Assembly: GCA_963703945.1 (NCBI GenBank)
Contig: CAVPGM010000028.1
Location: forward strand, 15,735-79,734
Reading direction: 5' to 3'
DNA length: 64,000 nt
Source of the DNA: JALORV01 sp963703945
GTDB lineage: Bacteria > Pseudomonadota > Gammaproteobacteria > Burkholderiales > Burkholderiaceae_F
Positions 26,642 through 36,488 of the stretch are shown here, piece by piece. The notes under the pieces are model-generated. The model was not told where the DNA came from. It did not search any database and saw nothing but the letters and a program-made list of their open reading frames with translations. Within the stretch, counting starts at the first letter, position 1. Each line of letters opens with the position of its first letter. A program made the position numbers and the translations under genes.

Positions 26642-29600
26642 CTACGCGGCTGCAGGCCGGGTGGCCGCACCGGGCCGGAGCCGGCGCATGCGCAGGCGAT
26701 CCCAGCGCAGCCGGTCCATCAGAACGAACACCACCGGCGTTGTGTAGAGCGTGAGCAACTGGCTCAGGATCAGGCCACCGACGATGGCGATTCCCAGCGG
26801 TTGACGCAGCTCGGCGCCATCACCGGTGCCGAGCGCCAGCGGCACAGCGCCGAAGATTGCGGCGAAAGTCGTCATCAGGATCGGCCGCAGGCGCAGATTG
26901 GCGGCGCGGAAGATCGCCGCGCCCGCTGTGACGTGCCCCGCGCGCTGCCGGACGATGGCGAAGTCGATCATCATGATTGCGTTCTTCTTCACGATGCCGA
27001 TCAGCAGGATCACGCCGATCAGAGCAATGATGGAGAACTCGCTGTGGAACATCATCAGCGCGAGCAATGCACCCACCCCCGCCGAGGGCAGCGTCGAGAG
27101 GATGGTGATCGGGTGAATCAGGCTTTCGTACAGCATGCCCAGGACCAGGTAGATCGTCACGATGGCCGCGGCAATCAGCAGCGGCTGCGACGACAGCGAC
27201 TGCTGGAACGCATTGGCCGTACCCTGGAAGCCGCCGCGCACCGATACCGGCACGCCAAGCTCGGCCATCGCGCCGTTGATCGCCACAGTCGCTTGAGATA
27301 GAGACACACCCAACGGCAGGTTGAAGCTGATGGTCGACGCCGGCGCGCCGCTCTGATGGTTTACCGCGAGCGGCGTGTTTGTCGTTTCCACGCGCGCAAA
27401 CGACGCCAGCGGAACCTGCGCGCCGGAACTGCTGGTGACATAGAGCCGCTTGAGCGTGTCGGGCCCCTGCAGGTATTCGGGCGCCAGTTCCATCACCACG
27501 CGGTACTGGTTGAGCGGGTTGTAGATCACGCTGATCTGGCGCTGTCCGAAGGCGTCGTTCAGAGTGGTGTCGATCGTGCTCATGCTCACTCCGAGCCGCG
27601 CGGCCGCCTCACGGTCGATCACCAGCGAGGTCTGCAGGCCCTTGTCCTGCTGGTCGGTGTTGACGTCGACCAGCTCAGGAAGCTGCGACAGCGCGTTGCG
27701 CACGCGCGGTTCCCAGGTGCGCAGGTCCGCGAGATCGTCGGCCTGCAGGGTGTACTGGTACTGCGCATTGGACTGTCGGCCGCCGATGCGGATGTCCTGA
27801 ACCGGAACGAAGAAGAGATTGGCGCCGGGCTCATGCGCAAGGTTTCCGCGCAGCCGCGCCACGACCGCGTCGGCCGAGAGCTTGCGTTCGGCGAGCGGCT
27901 TCAGGGTGATGAAGAAGTTCGCCGTGTTGCGCTGGGCGCCGCCGGTAAAGCCGTTGACGTTGAGCACCGCTGGGTCAGCCCGGACGATCGCGATGAACTT
28001 GTCCACCCTCGCCTGCATCATCTGGAACGAGCTGCCCTGGTCGGCCTGCACGTTGCCCATGAGGACGCCGGTGTCCTGCTGCGGAAAGAAGGTCTTGGGG
28101 ATCGTCACGTACAGGTAGACATTCAGGGCTACGACAGCAGCCAGAGCCAGTACGGCCACCGGCTGGTGGCGCAGCGTCCAGACCAGAGTGCGTCGATAAA
28201 CCTGCCGGAACCCGTGGCCGAAGATCCGATCCAGGCCTGCCAGAGCGCTTTGGAACCGCCGGCTGCGGGCGCGCCGTCGGCCCGGCGCTGCAGCAGCGTG
28301 GCGGCCATCATCGGCGTCGTAGTCAACGACACCACCATCGAAACCAGGATCGCCGCGGACAGGACCACCGCGAACTCGCGGAACAGGCGTCCGACCACGC
28401 CGCCCATCAGCAGCAACGGGATGAACACCGCCACCAGGCTCAGCGAGATCGAGATCACCGTGAACCCGATCTCGCGCGCGCCCTTCAGCGCCGCCTCGCG
28501 CGGCGTGAGGCCCTGCTCGATATGACGGGTGATGTTCTCGAGCACGACGATCGCGTCGTCGACCACGAAACCGGTGGCCACGGTCAGCGCCATCGCCGAC
28601 AGATTGTCGAAACTGAAGCCGCACAGGTACATCACACCGCCGGTGGCGGCCAGTGATACCGGCACTGCGATGGCGGGCAGCAGCGTCGCGCGCCAGTTGC
28701 GCAGGAACAGCAGCACCACCAGGACCACGAGGCCCACGGCGATGGCGAGCGCGCGCTCGACCTCGCGCAAGGAGGCGCGAATCGTCGGCGTGCGATCGCT
28801 GATGACACGCACGTCGATGGCCGCCGGGATCGACGCCTGCAGGTGCGGCAGGATCTCGCGCACACGCTGAACGGTTTCGATGATGTTGGCACCTGAGGCC
28901 TTCAGCACGAAGAGCACGATGGCCGGCTTGCCGTTGGCCACGCCGTAGTTGCGCACGTCCTGCACCGAATCGACCACGTTCGCCACGTCGCGCAACCTGA
29001 CCGCGGCACCGTCGCGGTAGCTCAGCAATATCGGGGCGTAGTCGGCGGCCGTGCGCGCCTGATCGTTGGCGCCGATCTGCCAGCTGCGGTCGCCGTCCTC
29101 CACCACGCCCTTGGGGCGATTGACGTTGGTGGCGGTGATCGCCAGACGCACGTTGTCCAGTGCAATCCCGTTGGCCGCCAGCCGGTCGGGGTTGAGCTCT
29201 ACCCGCACCGCCGGAAGCGCACCGCCGCCAACGTTGACCTGGCCAACGCCGTCGACCTGCGACAGCCGCTGCGCGAGCACCGTGGACGCCGCGTCGTACA
29301 TCTGGCCGCGCGTCAGCGTGTCCGAGGTCAGCGCGATGATCATGATCGGCGCTGCGGCCGGATTCACCTTGCGGTAGGTCGGATTGCTCGGCATGCCGCT
29401 GGGCAGCAGCGTCCGCGCCGCGTTGATCGCCGACTGCACGTCACGCGCGGCACCGTCGATGTCGCGATCGAGTTCGAACTGCAGGGTGATGCCGGTCGAC
29501 CCGAGCGACGACCGCGAGGTGATTTCAGTGACGCCGGCAATATTTCCGAGCACCCGCTCGAGCGGTGCAGCCACCGTGGCCGCCATCGTGTCGGGGCTCG

Positions 29601-29760
29601 CGCCCGGCAGCGATGCACTGACCGAGATCGTGGGGATGTCCACCTGCGGCAGCGGCGCGATCGGCAAGAGCACGAAACCGAGCACACCCGCCAGCGCCAC
29701 GCCGATGGTGATCAGCGTCGTGCCGATCGGCCGGGCGACGAACGGCGCAGAAACGTTCAT
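26642..29760 (-). pseudogene. mdtC: MdtC-like RND efflux pump subunit, one frameshift
   Basis: The protein begins MNVSAPFVARPIGTTLITIG and follows the RND layout: helix 1, a periplasmic loop, helices 2-6 with FVVDDAIVVLENITRHIEQG near residue 405, helix 7, a second loop, and helices 8-12. The frame breaks near 28255 (SKALWQAWIG replaces FQSALAGLDRIFG), and from there the rest reads cleanly to the TAG at 26642. Its ATG overlaps the mdtB stop (ATGA). In the MdtABC pump, MdtB and MdtC form a mixed trimer that moves drugs such as bile salts and novobiocin with proton flow. Confidence 0.92.
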
Positions 29761-32700
29761 GGCGCACCCTGATCCGCGATGCGGTCCTGATCAGCAGCGC
29801 GTTTTTCGCGCCACGCCTTCAGGCGCTGCACCTGATTGGCGAAGCCGAGGTAGATCACCGGTGTGGTGAACAGCGTGAGCAGCTGACTCACGATCAGGCC
29901 ACCGACCATCGTCACGCCCAGAGGGTGGCGCAGCTCGTGGCCGGCGCCCGATCCGAGCATCAGCGGCAGCGCCGCGAGCAGCGCCGACATCGTCGTCATC
30001 AGGATCGGCCGGAAGCGCAGCAGGCAGGCCTGGTGGATGGCGTCGCGCGGCGCCTTGCCCTCGACGCGCTCGGCGTCCAGTGCGAAGTCCACCATCATGA
30101 TCGCGTTCTTCTTGACGATGCCGATCAGCAGGATGATGCCGATCACCGCGACGATGCCGAGGTCCTGCCGCGCCAGCATCAATGCCAGCAGAGCGCCGAG
30201 GCCGGCTGATGGCAGGGTCGACAGGATGGTCACGGGGTGGATGTAGCTTTCATAGAGCACGCCCAGCACGATGTACATCGTGACCACCGCCGCCAGGATC
30301 AGCAGCAGCGTGCTGCTGAGCGATGCGCGAAAGGCTTCGGCCGCACCCTGGAAACTGGTCTCCACGCTGGGTGGCAGATCGAGCCTGGCCTCCTCCGCCT
30401 TGATGGCATCGACGGCCGCGCCCAGTGAAACCCCCGACGCCAGGTTGAACGACACCGTGGCCGACGGAAACTGCGCCACGTGATTGACGGCGAGTGCAAC
30501 CGGCCGCTCGACGACCTTCGCCACCGCGGACAGCGGAACTTGTGTCGTCGAGGTCGTGCCGTTGGCGGCCGTCGTGGTGACGCCCGGCAGATAGAGACCC
30601 TCGAGCGCAGCGAGGCCGCGTCGCGCGCCCGTCGCGGCCTCGAGCACCACGCGGTACTGGCTCGCCTGGGTGTAGATCGTCGAGATCAGGCGCTGGCCGA
30701 AAGCGTTGTAGAGAGCCGTGTCGATTTCGGCAACCGTCACGCCGAGCCGCCCGGCGGCCTCGCGATCGATCTGCACATAGGCCTGCTGTCCCTGGTTCTG
30801 CAGGTCGCTGGCGACATCGGCCAACTGCGGCAGTGTCCTAAGCCGCTCCAGCAGGCGCGAGGTGGAGGTCTCGAGGTCCCTGGTGTCGGGCGAACTGAGC
30901 AGGAATTGATATTGCGTCTTCGAGACGCGGTCCTCGATAGTCAGGTCCTGCACCGGCTGCATGTACGCGGTGATGCCGGGCACATGAGCCGTCGCTTCCG
31001 TGAGGCGTCGAATGATTTCGGAGGCCGAAGCTTCGCGCCGGGCAAAGGGCTTGAGCGTGACCTGCATGCGCCCGGTGTTCAGCGTGGGGTTTGCACCGTC
31101 GACACCGATGAAGGAAGCCAGGTGGTCGACGTCCGGATCTTTCAGGATTGCATCGACCAGGGCCTGCTGGCGCGCGGACATGGCGTCGAACGATGTGGTC
31201 TGCGTCGCCTCGGTGATGACCTGGATCAGCCCCGTGTCCTGCACTGGGAAGAAGCCCTTGGGTATCGCGATATAGAGCGTAGCCGTCAGTGCCAGCGTCA
31301 CACCGAAGACGGCCATCGTCGCGCGTGGCCGATCCAGCACCCAGTCGAGTGCGCGCCCGTACTTCGCGACCATGGCGTCGAAACTGCGCGCGCTCCACGC
31401 GCCCAACCGGCTGTGCCTGCGCGTGCGCTCCGGGCGCAGCAGCCGCGCGCTCATCATCGGCGTGAGCGTCAGGGAGACGAAGGCCGAGATCAGGATGGAC
31501 ACCGCCAGCGTGATGGCGAACTCGTGAAACAGCCGGCCCGACCACGTCGCCCATGAACAGCAGCGGAATCAGCACCGCGATCAGCGACACGGTCAGCGAG
31601 ATGATGGTGAAGCCGATCTGCCTGCTGCCCTTAAGCGCGGCCTGCATCGGCGAATCGCCCTCCTCCACGTAAGCGCGCGATGTTCTCGATCATCACGATG
31701 GCGTCGTCGACCACGAATCCGGTGGAGATCACCAGCGCCATCAGCGTCAGGTTGTTGATCGAGAAGCCGGCCAGGTAGATCACGCCGAAGGTACCGACCA
31801 GCGAAACCGGCACTGCGACGCTCGGAATCACCGTGGCGCTGGCGCTGCGCAGGAACAGGAAGATCACCATCACCACGAGCGCCACCGCCAGCAGCAGTTC
31901 GCGCTCGGTGTCGTCCACCGATGCGCGGATGGTCGTCGTTCGGTCGGCAATCACCTGCACATCCACCGATGCGGGCAGCGTGGCCTGCAGCCTGGGCAGC
32001 AAGGCCTTCACGCGATCCACCGTCTGGATCACGTTCGCGCCAGGCTGGCGCTGCACATTGAGGATCACGCCGGGTGTTCGGTCCGACCAGGCGGCCAGCC
32101 GCAGGTTTTCGGCGTCGTCGACGATCTGCGCAACGTCCTTCAGGCGCAGCGGGTTGCCGTTCTTCCACGCGATGACGAGGTCCTGGTACTCGGCCGCCGA
32201 CTTGAGCTGGTCGTTGGCATCGATCGTGGAGGCGCGCTGAGCGCCGTCGAAGCTGCCCTTGGCCTGGTTGACATTGGCGGCGACGATGGCGGTGCGCACG
32301 TCGTCGAGCGACAGACCGAGAGAAGCCAGCGTCTGCGGATTGGCCTGAATGCGCACTGCCGGGCGCCGGCCGCCGGCGATGCTCACGAGTCCCACGCCTT
32401 CCACCTGGGAAAGCTTCGGCGCCAGCCGGTTCTCGGTCAGATCGTGCAGCTTGATCACGGGCAGCGAAGGCGAAGTGACCGCGATCGTCAGCACCGGCGC
32501 ATCCGCCGGATTGACCTTGCTGTAGATCGGCGGCATCGGCAGGTCCGCCGGCAGCAGGTTGCCACCGGCATTGATGGCGGCCTGCACCTGCTGTTCCGCA
32601 ACGTCGAGCGACAGGCCGAGCGAGAAGCGCAGCGTGATGACGCTCGCTCCGCCCGAGCTGGTGCTGGTCATCTGGTTCAAACCCGGCATCTGGCCGAACT

Positions 32701-32908
32701 GGCGCTCCAGCGGTGCGGTCACGTTGGTCGACATCACGTCCGGGCTGGCGCCGGGGTACAGCGTGGTGACCGCGATGGTGGGGTAGTCAACCTCGGGCAA
32801 CGCCGACAGCGGCAAAAGTCGATAGGCCAGCAAACCCGAAAGCAGGATCGCCAGCATCAGCAACGACGTGGCGACGGGCCGTTCGATGAAGATGCGTGAG
32901 GGATTCAT
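29757..32908 (-). pseudogene. mdtB: MdtB-like RND efflux pump subunit, two frameshifts
   Basis: The N-terminal part is clean from MNPSRIFIERPVATSLLMLA to FVVDDAIVMIENIAR near residue 410. There the frame shifts near 31672 (YVEEGDSPMQAALKGSRQIG) and again near 31535 (EFAITLAVSILISAF), after which it reads without error to the stop at 29757. Both shifts lie within 140 bases. The restored protein is about 1050 residues with two large periplasmic loops, as for MdtB. It sits 22 bases after the adaptor gene and overlaps mdtC by four bases. Confidence 0.92.
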
Positions 32909-32930
32909 GGCCCGCTGCCCGCCGTGTTCG

Positions 32931-34424
32931 TCAGTTCGGCGCGCCGCCGGACTTTCCGAGCTCGTCCCGGTGCTGCTGGAACCACGCGCGCCGTTCTTCC
33001 GGACTCATGGCCTTGAGCTTCTCGGCCATTTCGGGCGACACGCGGTCCATCCAGCGGGGACGGTCGCCGCTTGCGACATCAGCCGCAGTGGTCGCACCGT
33101 CGGTCGCGGCACGCGCGCCGCGGCGCGCTCCGCCTGCCGGGGCATCGGCCCCGACCCGCTGCTTCGGATCCGCGGCGATCACTTCCACCTTGGCCCCTTC
33201 CCGCAAGCGGTCTGTGCCGTCGATCACCACCATTTCGTCGGGCTGCAGCGCGCCCTGCACGGCCATCCAGTTGCCGTCGACCGGGCCGGGCTTCACGACG
33301 CGCGTGCTCACCGAGCTGTCGGCGTTGACCACATAGACGTAAAAGCCCTGGGCGCCGCGCAGTACGGCCGCCCGCGGCACGGCGAGCGCATTTGTCAGGG
33401 TGTCGAGCTGCAACACGACACTGACCGCCTGATTCGGAAACAGCGCATCGTCGGCGTTGGCGAACAGAGCCTTCACCTTGATCGTGTCCGTCGTCGGGTC
33501 GATCGCGTTGTCGACCGTCTCTACACGGCCCACCGCGAGTTGCTTGCTGCCGCTGCGGTCCCAGGCTTCGACCGGAACCGAGGCATTCGACCGCAACCGC
33601 TCCGTAATCAGCGGAACGTTTGCCGCTGGAACCGCGAACACGAGTGCGATCGGGCGCGTCTGCGTGATGGTGACGATGCCGTTGGCGTCGCTCGGTTGCA
33701 CGACATTGCCCAGATCGACCTGCTTCAGGCCCGCGCGCCCGGCGATTGGCGCGGTGACACGCGTGTAGGCCAGCTGCAGACGCGCGCTTTCGACTGCGGC
33801 CTCGTCAAGCTTGACGGTACCGTCGAGCTGGCGCACCAGGGCTTCCTGCGTGTCGAGCTGCTGCTTCGCGATGCCGTCCTTCTGCAGCAGATCGCGATAG
33901 CGCGCGAGGTCGACGCCGGCGTTGTCGAGCTGCGCCTTGTCGCGGGCCAGCGCGCCCTCGGCCTGCTTCAGCGTCGCCTGGAAGGCACGCGGGTCGATCT
34001 GCGCCAGCCATTGGCCGACCTTGACTTGCTCACCCTCCTTGAAGTTCAGGCTTTGCAGCACGCCGCTGACCTGGGCGCGCACGATGGCGGTGTTCGAGGC
34101 AACGATGGTGCCGATCGCATTGACGGTCACCCGGATGTCCCGCCGGCGGACGGACTCGGCCGACACCGGCTGAACCGAGCCGGTTCCGCCAAATCGCCGG
34201 CCACCCGCTCCGGTGCCAGCGGAGGACCCAGGCGCTGTGGCAGCCAAGCTTGTGCTGCCCACAGCCGCGCCAGTTCCGTGAGTCTTCCACCACCAGAATC
34301 CGACACTACCTACGACCAGCAGCGCCAAAGCCCACGGAAAAACCTTTCTCAGTTGCCCGCGCCCCGCCAGCGAATCATGTCGCTTGGCCGGGTGGGCAGA
34401 CGAGGCGGCTTCGTTCTCGTTCAT
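32931..34424 (-). CDS. mdtA: MdtA-like RND membrane fusion (adaptor) protein
   Basis: The 497-residue protein has one N-terminal membrane anchor (VFPWALALLVVGSVGFWWWK, residues 27-47), then the HlyD-type order: a lipoyl half (VSGVLQSLNFKEGEQVKVGQ), a coiled-coil hairpin (ALARDKAQLDNAGVDLARYR), a second lipoyl half (YTRVTAPIAGRAGLKQVDLG) and beta-barrel segments. The last 60 residues form a charged helical extension (RVSPEMAEKLKAMSPEERRA) seen in many adaptors of this branch. It bridges the inner-membrane pump and the outer-membrane channel. It is the first gene of the mdtABC-oprM operon, and its promoter must lie in the 340 bases upstream. Confidence 0.92.
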   Translation of the reverse strand: MNENEAASSAHPAKRHDSLAGRGQLRKVFPWALALLVVGSVGFWWWKTHGTGAAVGSTSLAATAPGSSAGTGAGGRRFGGTGSVQPVSAESVRRRDIRVTVNAIGTIVASNTAIVRAQVSGVLQSLNFKEGEQVKVGQWLAQIDPRAFQATLKQAEGALARDKAQLDNAGVDLARYRDLLQKDGIAKQQLDTQEALVRQLDGTVKLDEAAVESARLQLAYTRVTAPIAGRAGLKQVDLGNVVQPSDANGIVTITQTRPIALVFAVPAANVPLITERLRSNASVPVEAWDRSGSKQLAVGRVETVDNAIDPTTDTIKVKALFANADDALFPNQAVSVVLQLDTLTNALAVPRAAVLRGAQGFYVYVVNADSSVSTRVVKPGPVDGNWMAVQGALQPDEMVVIDGTDRLREGAKVEVIAADPKQRVGADAPAGGARRGARAATDGATTAADVASGDRPRWMDRVSPEMAEKLKAMSPEERRAWFQQHRDELGKSGGAPN

Positions 34425-34766
34425 GGCAAAAGTATGGACCTCGAGCAACAATGAGGCCCATTCCCTGTGCCGCGAAAGATGAAGGGAATGTGGAAACGGC
34501 CCCGGGGTGTACCCCTGTTGCACCCCGATCATGCGCATTCTCAATGGCAAGTCTGTTGCTGTCGTCCCGCAACATGTAACAAACCATTTTGCTCCCCACC
34601 CGCCTCGACGTTCTCGCGAAAAGAAGCATCGACTGGTCTCGGTCTTCCAGGCGCGTAGCGAAGGCACGCGGGAGGACGTGCCTTCGGGGCAACACACCTC
34701 ACACAGGGAGCCGTTCGGCCGACCGGGATGGATCTGCCGCTCTCTGGGCGTACGTGCACAACTCGT
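34425..34766. other. Upstream region of the efflux operon, no gene seen
   Basis: This 342-base stretch separates the start of mdtA from the end of the DUF3455 gene. It must carry the efflux promoter. It contains CCGGGGTGTACCCC at about 34502-34515, a partial GGGGT/ACCCC inverted repeat that could be an operator. No open frame here has a ribosome binding site and a credible product. Confidence 0.4.
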
Positions 34767-35321
34767 CTAATAGGAATATGCCGAATTGCTGCGCAAGGTG
34801 AAGAAGCGGTAGTCGGCCGTATATTCGACGCGCGCCGATTTGCCTGTGGTTTCACGCGTGCACGGTGTGGCCGGGGCTACCCCGCCCACGGTGTTCACTC
34901 GCTGGACGCTCGTCACCTTGCTGAACGCGCCCTCGGGCCCGGTCGACTTGGTGGAAAGCAGTACCCACGGAATGGCCCCGGCGGATGGCGAGTCTGCGCG
35001 GGCCTGGGCCGTGCCGACGACACGGCTGCCGTCTCGAGCCTGCCAATGAGGTCCCGCTCCATGGCTGCCGATCGCCTGGCCGCGAGCGTCGAAGAGCTGC
35101 GCTTCGGGCGCCACGAATGCCCATTCGTATCCCGTGGCGTCCTTGCTGGCGCGACATTCGTAGATCTGCACGCCGGTGGCCTTGACGACCATCGCCAGCG
35201 ACTGGTTAGCCGCGGGTTTGAGCACCTGCGGAACGTCGACGGCCGGCGAGGTCGCGCAACCCGTGACAAGCAGTGAGAGTAAGGGCGCGAAGAAAGACGC
35301 GTATGCGGTGGAATGCTTCAT
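34767..35321 (-). CDS. DUF3455 lipoprotein-like protein
   Basis: The 184-residue protein starts at an ATG with AGGAG eight bases ahead. It has a lipoprotein signal (LLSLLVTGCATSP). The DUF3455 core includes VVKATGVQIYECRASKDATG and YEWAFVAPEAQLFD, with GAGPHWQARDGSRVVG and a late CTRETTGKSARVEYTADYRF. DUF3455 proteins are exported proteins of unknown role in bacteria and fungi. Upstream on the same strand lie a possible 61-aa frame and a DUF2917 gene. Confidence 0.85.
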   Translation of the reverse strand: MKHSTAYASFFAPLLSLLVTGCATSPAVDVPQVLKPAANQSLAMVVKATGVQIYECRASKDATGYEWAFVAPEAQLFDARGQAIGSHGAGPHWQARDGSRVVGTAQARADSPSAGAIPWVLLSTKSTGPEGAFSKVTSVQRVNTVGGVAPATPCTRETTGKSARVEYTADYRFFTLRSNSAYSY

Positions 35322-35503
35322 TGACGTGCTCCTGAGTGATTGTTGAGGGACAACTCGATGGCGCAAACTGCGCCGTTCTGCGACATGCAGATGATGAATG
35401 TGGTCGTGCACCACTCACGGGTGCACAGGTCGCCGGCCATCGAGCGCGACGCGTTGCCGGCTCCGATGCTCGAGACGATCGACCTTGTGATCCGGCAACC
35501 CAT
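35318..35503 (-). CDS. Possible 61-aa cysteine-rich protein
   Basis: An open frame of 61 codons starts ten bases after the DUF2917 stop and ends by overlapping the DUF3455 ATG (ATGA). That spacing argues for a real, coupled gene. Against it, no ribosome binding site precedes the ATG. The product contains five cysteines (GDLCTREWCTTTFIICMSQN and others) and no known motif. The whole stretch could equally be a spacer. Confidence 0.3.
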   Translation of the reverse strand: MGCRITRSIVSSIGAGNASRSMAGDLCTREWCTTTFIICMSQNGAVCAIELSLNNHSGARQ

Positions 35504-35512
35504 GGGGCGGCG

Positions 35513-35872
35513 CTAGCGAACGTCCTGGAAGCGTGCGAACCCCACTGGCTTGGGCCGCGGATAGGCACTCTCGCGCTCGCCATTGGCGCGAATGACATTG
35601 AAACGCGTTGCCCGACTGGCCTCGCCCGACACGATGACCGTCACCGGGCAATCGGCGGAAATCAGGACATGTTGCTGCGTGCCGATTCGGAACCGCTCTC
35701 CGGGTGACAGGAAGGTGTCTCGCAACTCGGTGTCGGCGGTAATCCAGACTGCATGCGCATCAGCCTGCAGCTCGAAGCCGGCCGCCGAAGTCAGGGACAG
35801 CAGTTCGTGGCGCTGCAGGCGCACCGGCAAATAGACGAAGCGGCGCGGGGGCGCTCTGAGAAAGTCCAGCAT
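35513..35872 (-). CDS. DUF2917 domain protein, 119 aa
   Basis: The protein begins MLDFLRAPPRRFVYLPVRLQ and carries a cupin-like DUF2917 domain: AHAVWITADTELRDTFLSPG followed by FRIGTQQHVLISADCPVTVI. The ribosome binding site GGAGAA lies six bases from the ATG. DUF2917 proteins are small beta-barrel proteins of unknown role, common near regulators and GNAT genes in Burkholderiales; another is found here at 44091-44363. Its promoter, leader and first 12 codons form one arm of a 121-bp inverted repeat. Confidence 0.82.
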   Translation of the reverse strand: MLDFLRAPPRRFVYLPVRLQRHELLSLTSAAGFELQADAHAVWITADTELRDTFLSPGERFRIGTQQHVLISADCPVTVIVSGEASRATRFNVIRANGERESAYPRPKPVGFARFQDVR

Positions 35873-35956
35873 CGTAGTTCTCCAACGGGTTTCAACCCCT
35901 ACCTACGATGCGATGCGACTTTTGGATGCAGCACTCGGAATGGTCGAACGTCGCGG
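35836..35956. repeat. Left arm of a long inverted repeat (leader and start of the DUF2917 gene)
   Basis: The reverse complement of this arm matches 36314-36435 at about 91 per cent, with one indel and roughly ten substitutions over 121 bases. It covers the upstream region, the ribosome binding site and the first 12 codons of the DUF2917 gene. The two arms are about 360 bases apart and face inward-out, so each drives transcription away from the other. Confidence 0.9.
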
Positions 35957-35975
35957 CGCTGGTGCCGGAACACCA

Positions 35976-36293
35976 TCAAGGCGGAGCGTCGTTCAGGACT
36001 CGGCGCACAGGAGCGGCAGCCAGCAATCTTCGACGAAGCGGCTCCTCGCCTGCGAGCGAATTGGCTAATGCCAGGACTCCCACTTGGGCGCTGGTGCGAT
36101 GGGATTCGGCTGCTTCGTTGTCTTTCGCTTGGCGATAGACATCCCAGGCAGTGGCATGAACTCGCCAATACCAATGCAAGAAGAATGTTGGCGTTAGCTT
36201 TCGGTCGCCGAAATCAGTGAAGTGTCGCAACGCGTCCGAGAAGTTGTCGTTCTCGAGTTCGCCGTATCCCGAGGCAAGCCGTGCAATCGTCAT
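35976..36293 (-). pseudogene. Remnant of a large regulator's C terminus, between the repeat arms
   Basis: The 105-residue frame reads WYWRVHATAWDVYRQAKDNE, then QVGVLALANSLAGEEPLRRR and LLAAAPVRRVL. This looks like the helical C-terminal end of very large ATP-binding or TPR-type regulatory proteins, which end in a similar PLRxxLLxAxPVRRVL pattern. No catalytic or DNA-binding part is present, and the frame begins without a proper upstream region, so it is best read as a fragment left by rearrangement. Confidence 0.5.
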
Positions 36294-36313
36294 CGGCTGA
36301 TTCGTCGGATAAC

Positions 36314-36435
36314 CCGCGACGTTCGACCATTCCGAGTGCCTGCATCCAAAAGTCGCGTCGCATCGTAGGTAGGGGTTGAAGCCCTTTGGAGAACGACGAT
36401 GCTGAACTTCTTCAGAGCGCCCTCACACCGCTTCG
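36314..36435. repeat. Right arm of the long inverted repeat (leader of the CHRD gene)
   Basis: This copy begins CCGCGACGTTCGACCATTCC and carries the same leader, ribosome binding site (GGAGAACGACG) and first codons (MLNFFRAPSHRF) as the DUF2917 gene. In this arm the small frame runs on for 30 codons in frame with the CHRD lipoprotein that starts at 36489. Confidence 0.9.
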
Positions 36436-36488
36436 CTGTCTTACGTAGCACCACACCAACCACCACACCACACCAAGGAATGCACGCT

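Noticed and set aside
32868..34454. A 528-codon plus-strand frame opposite mdtA
   Set aside because: Antisense of a clear adaptor protein; its product is low-complexity and charged.
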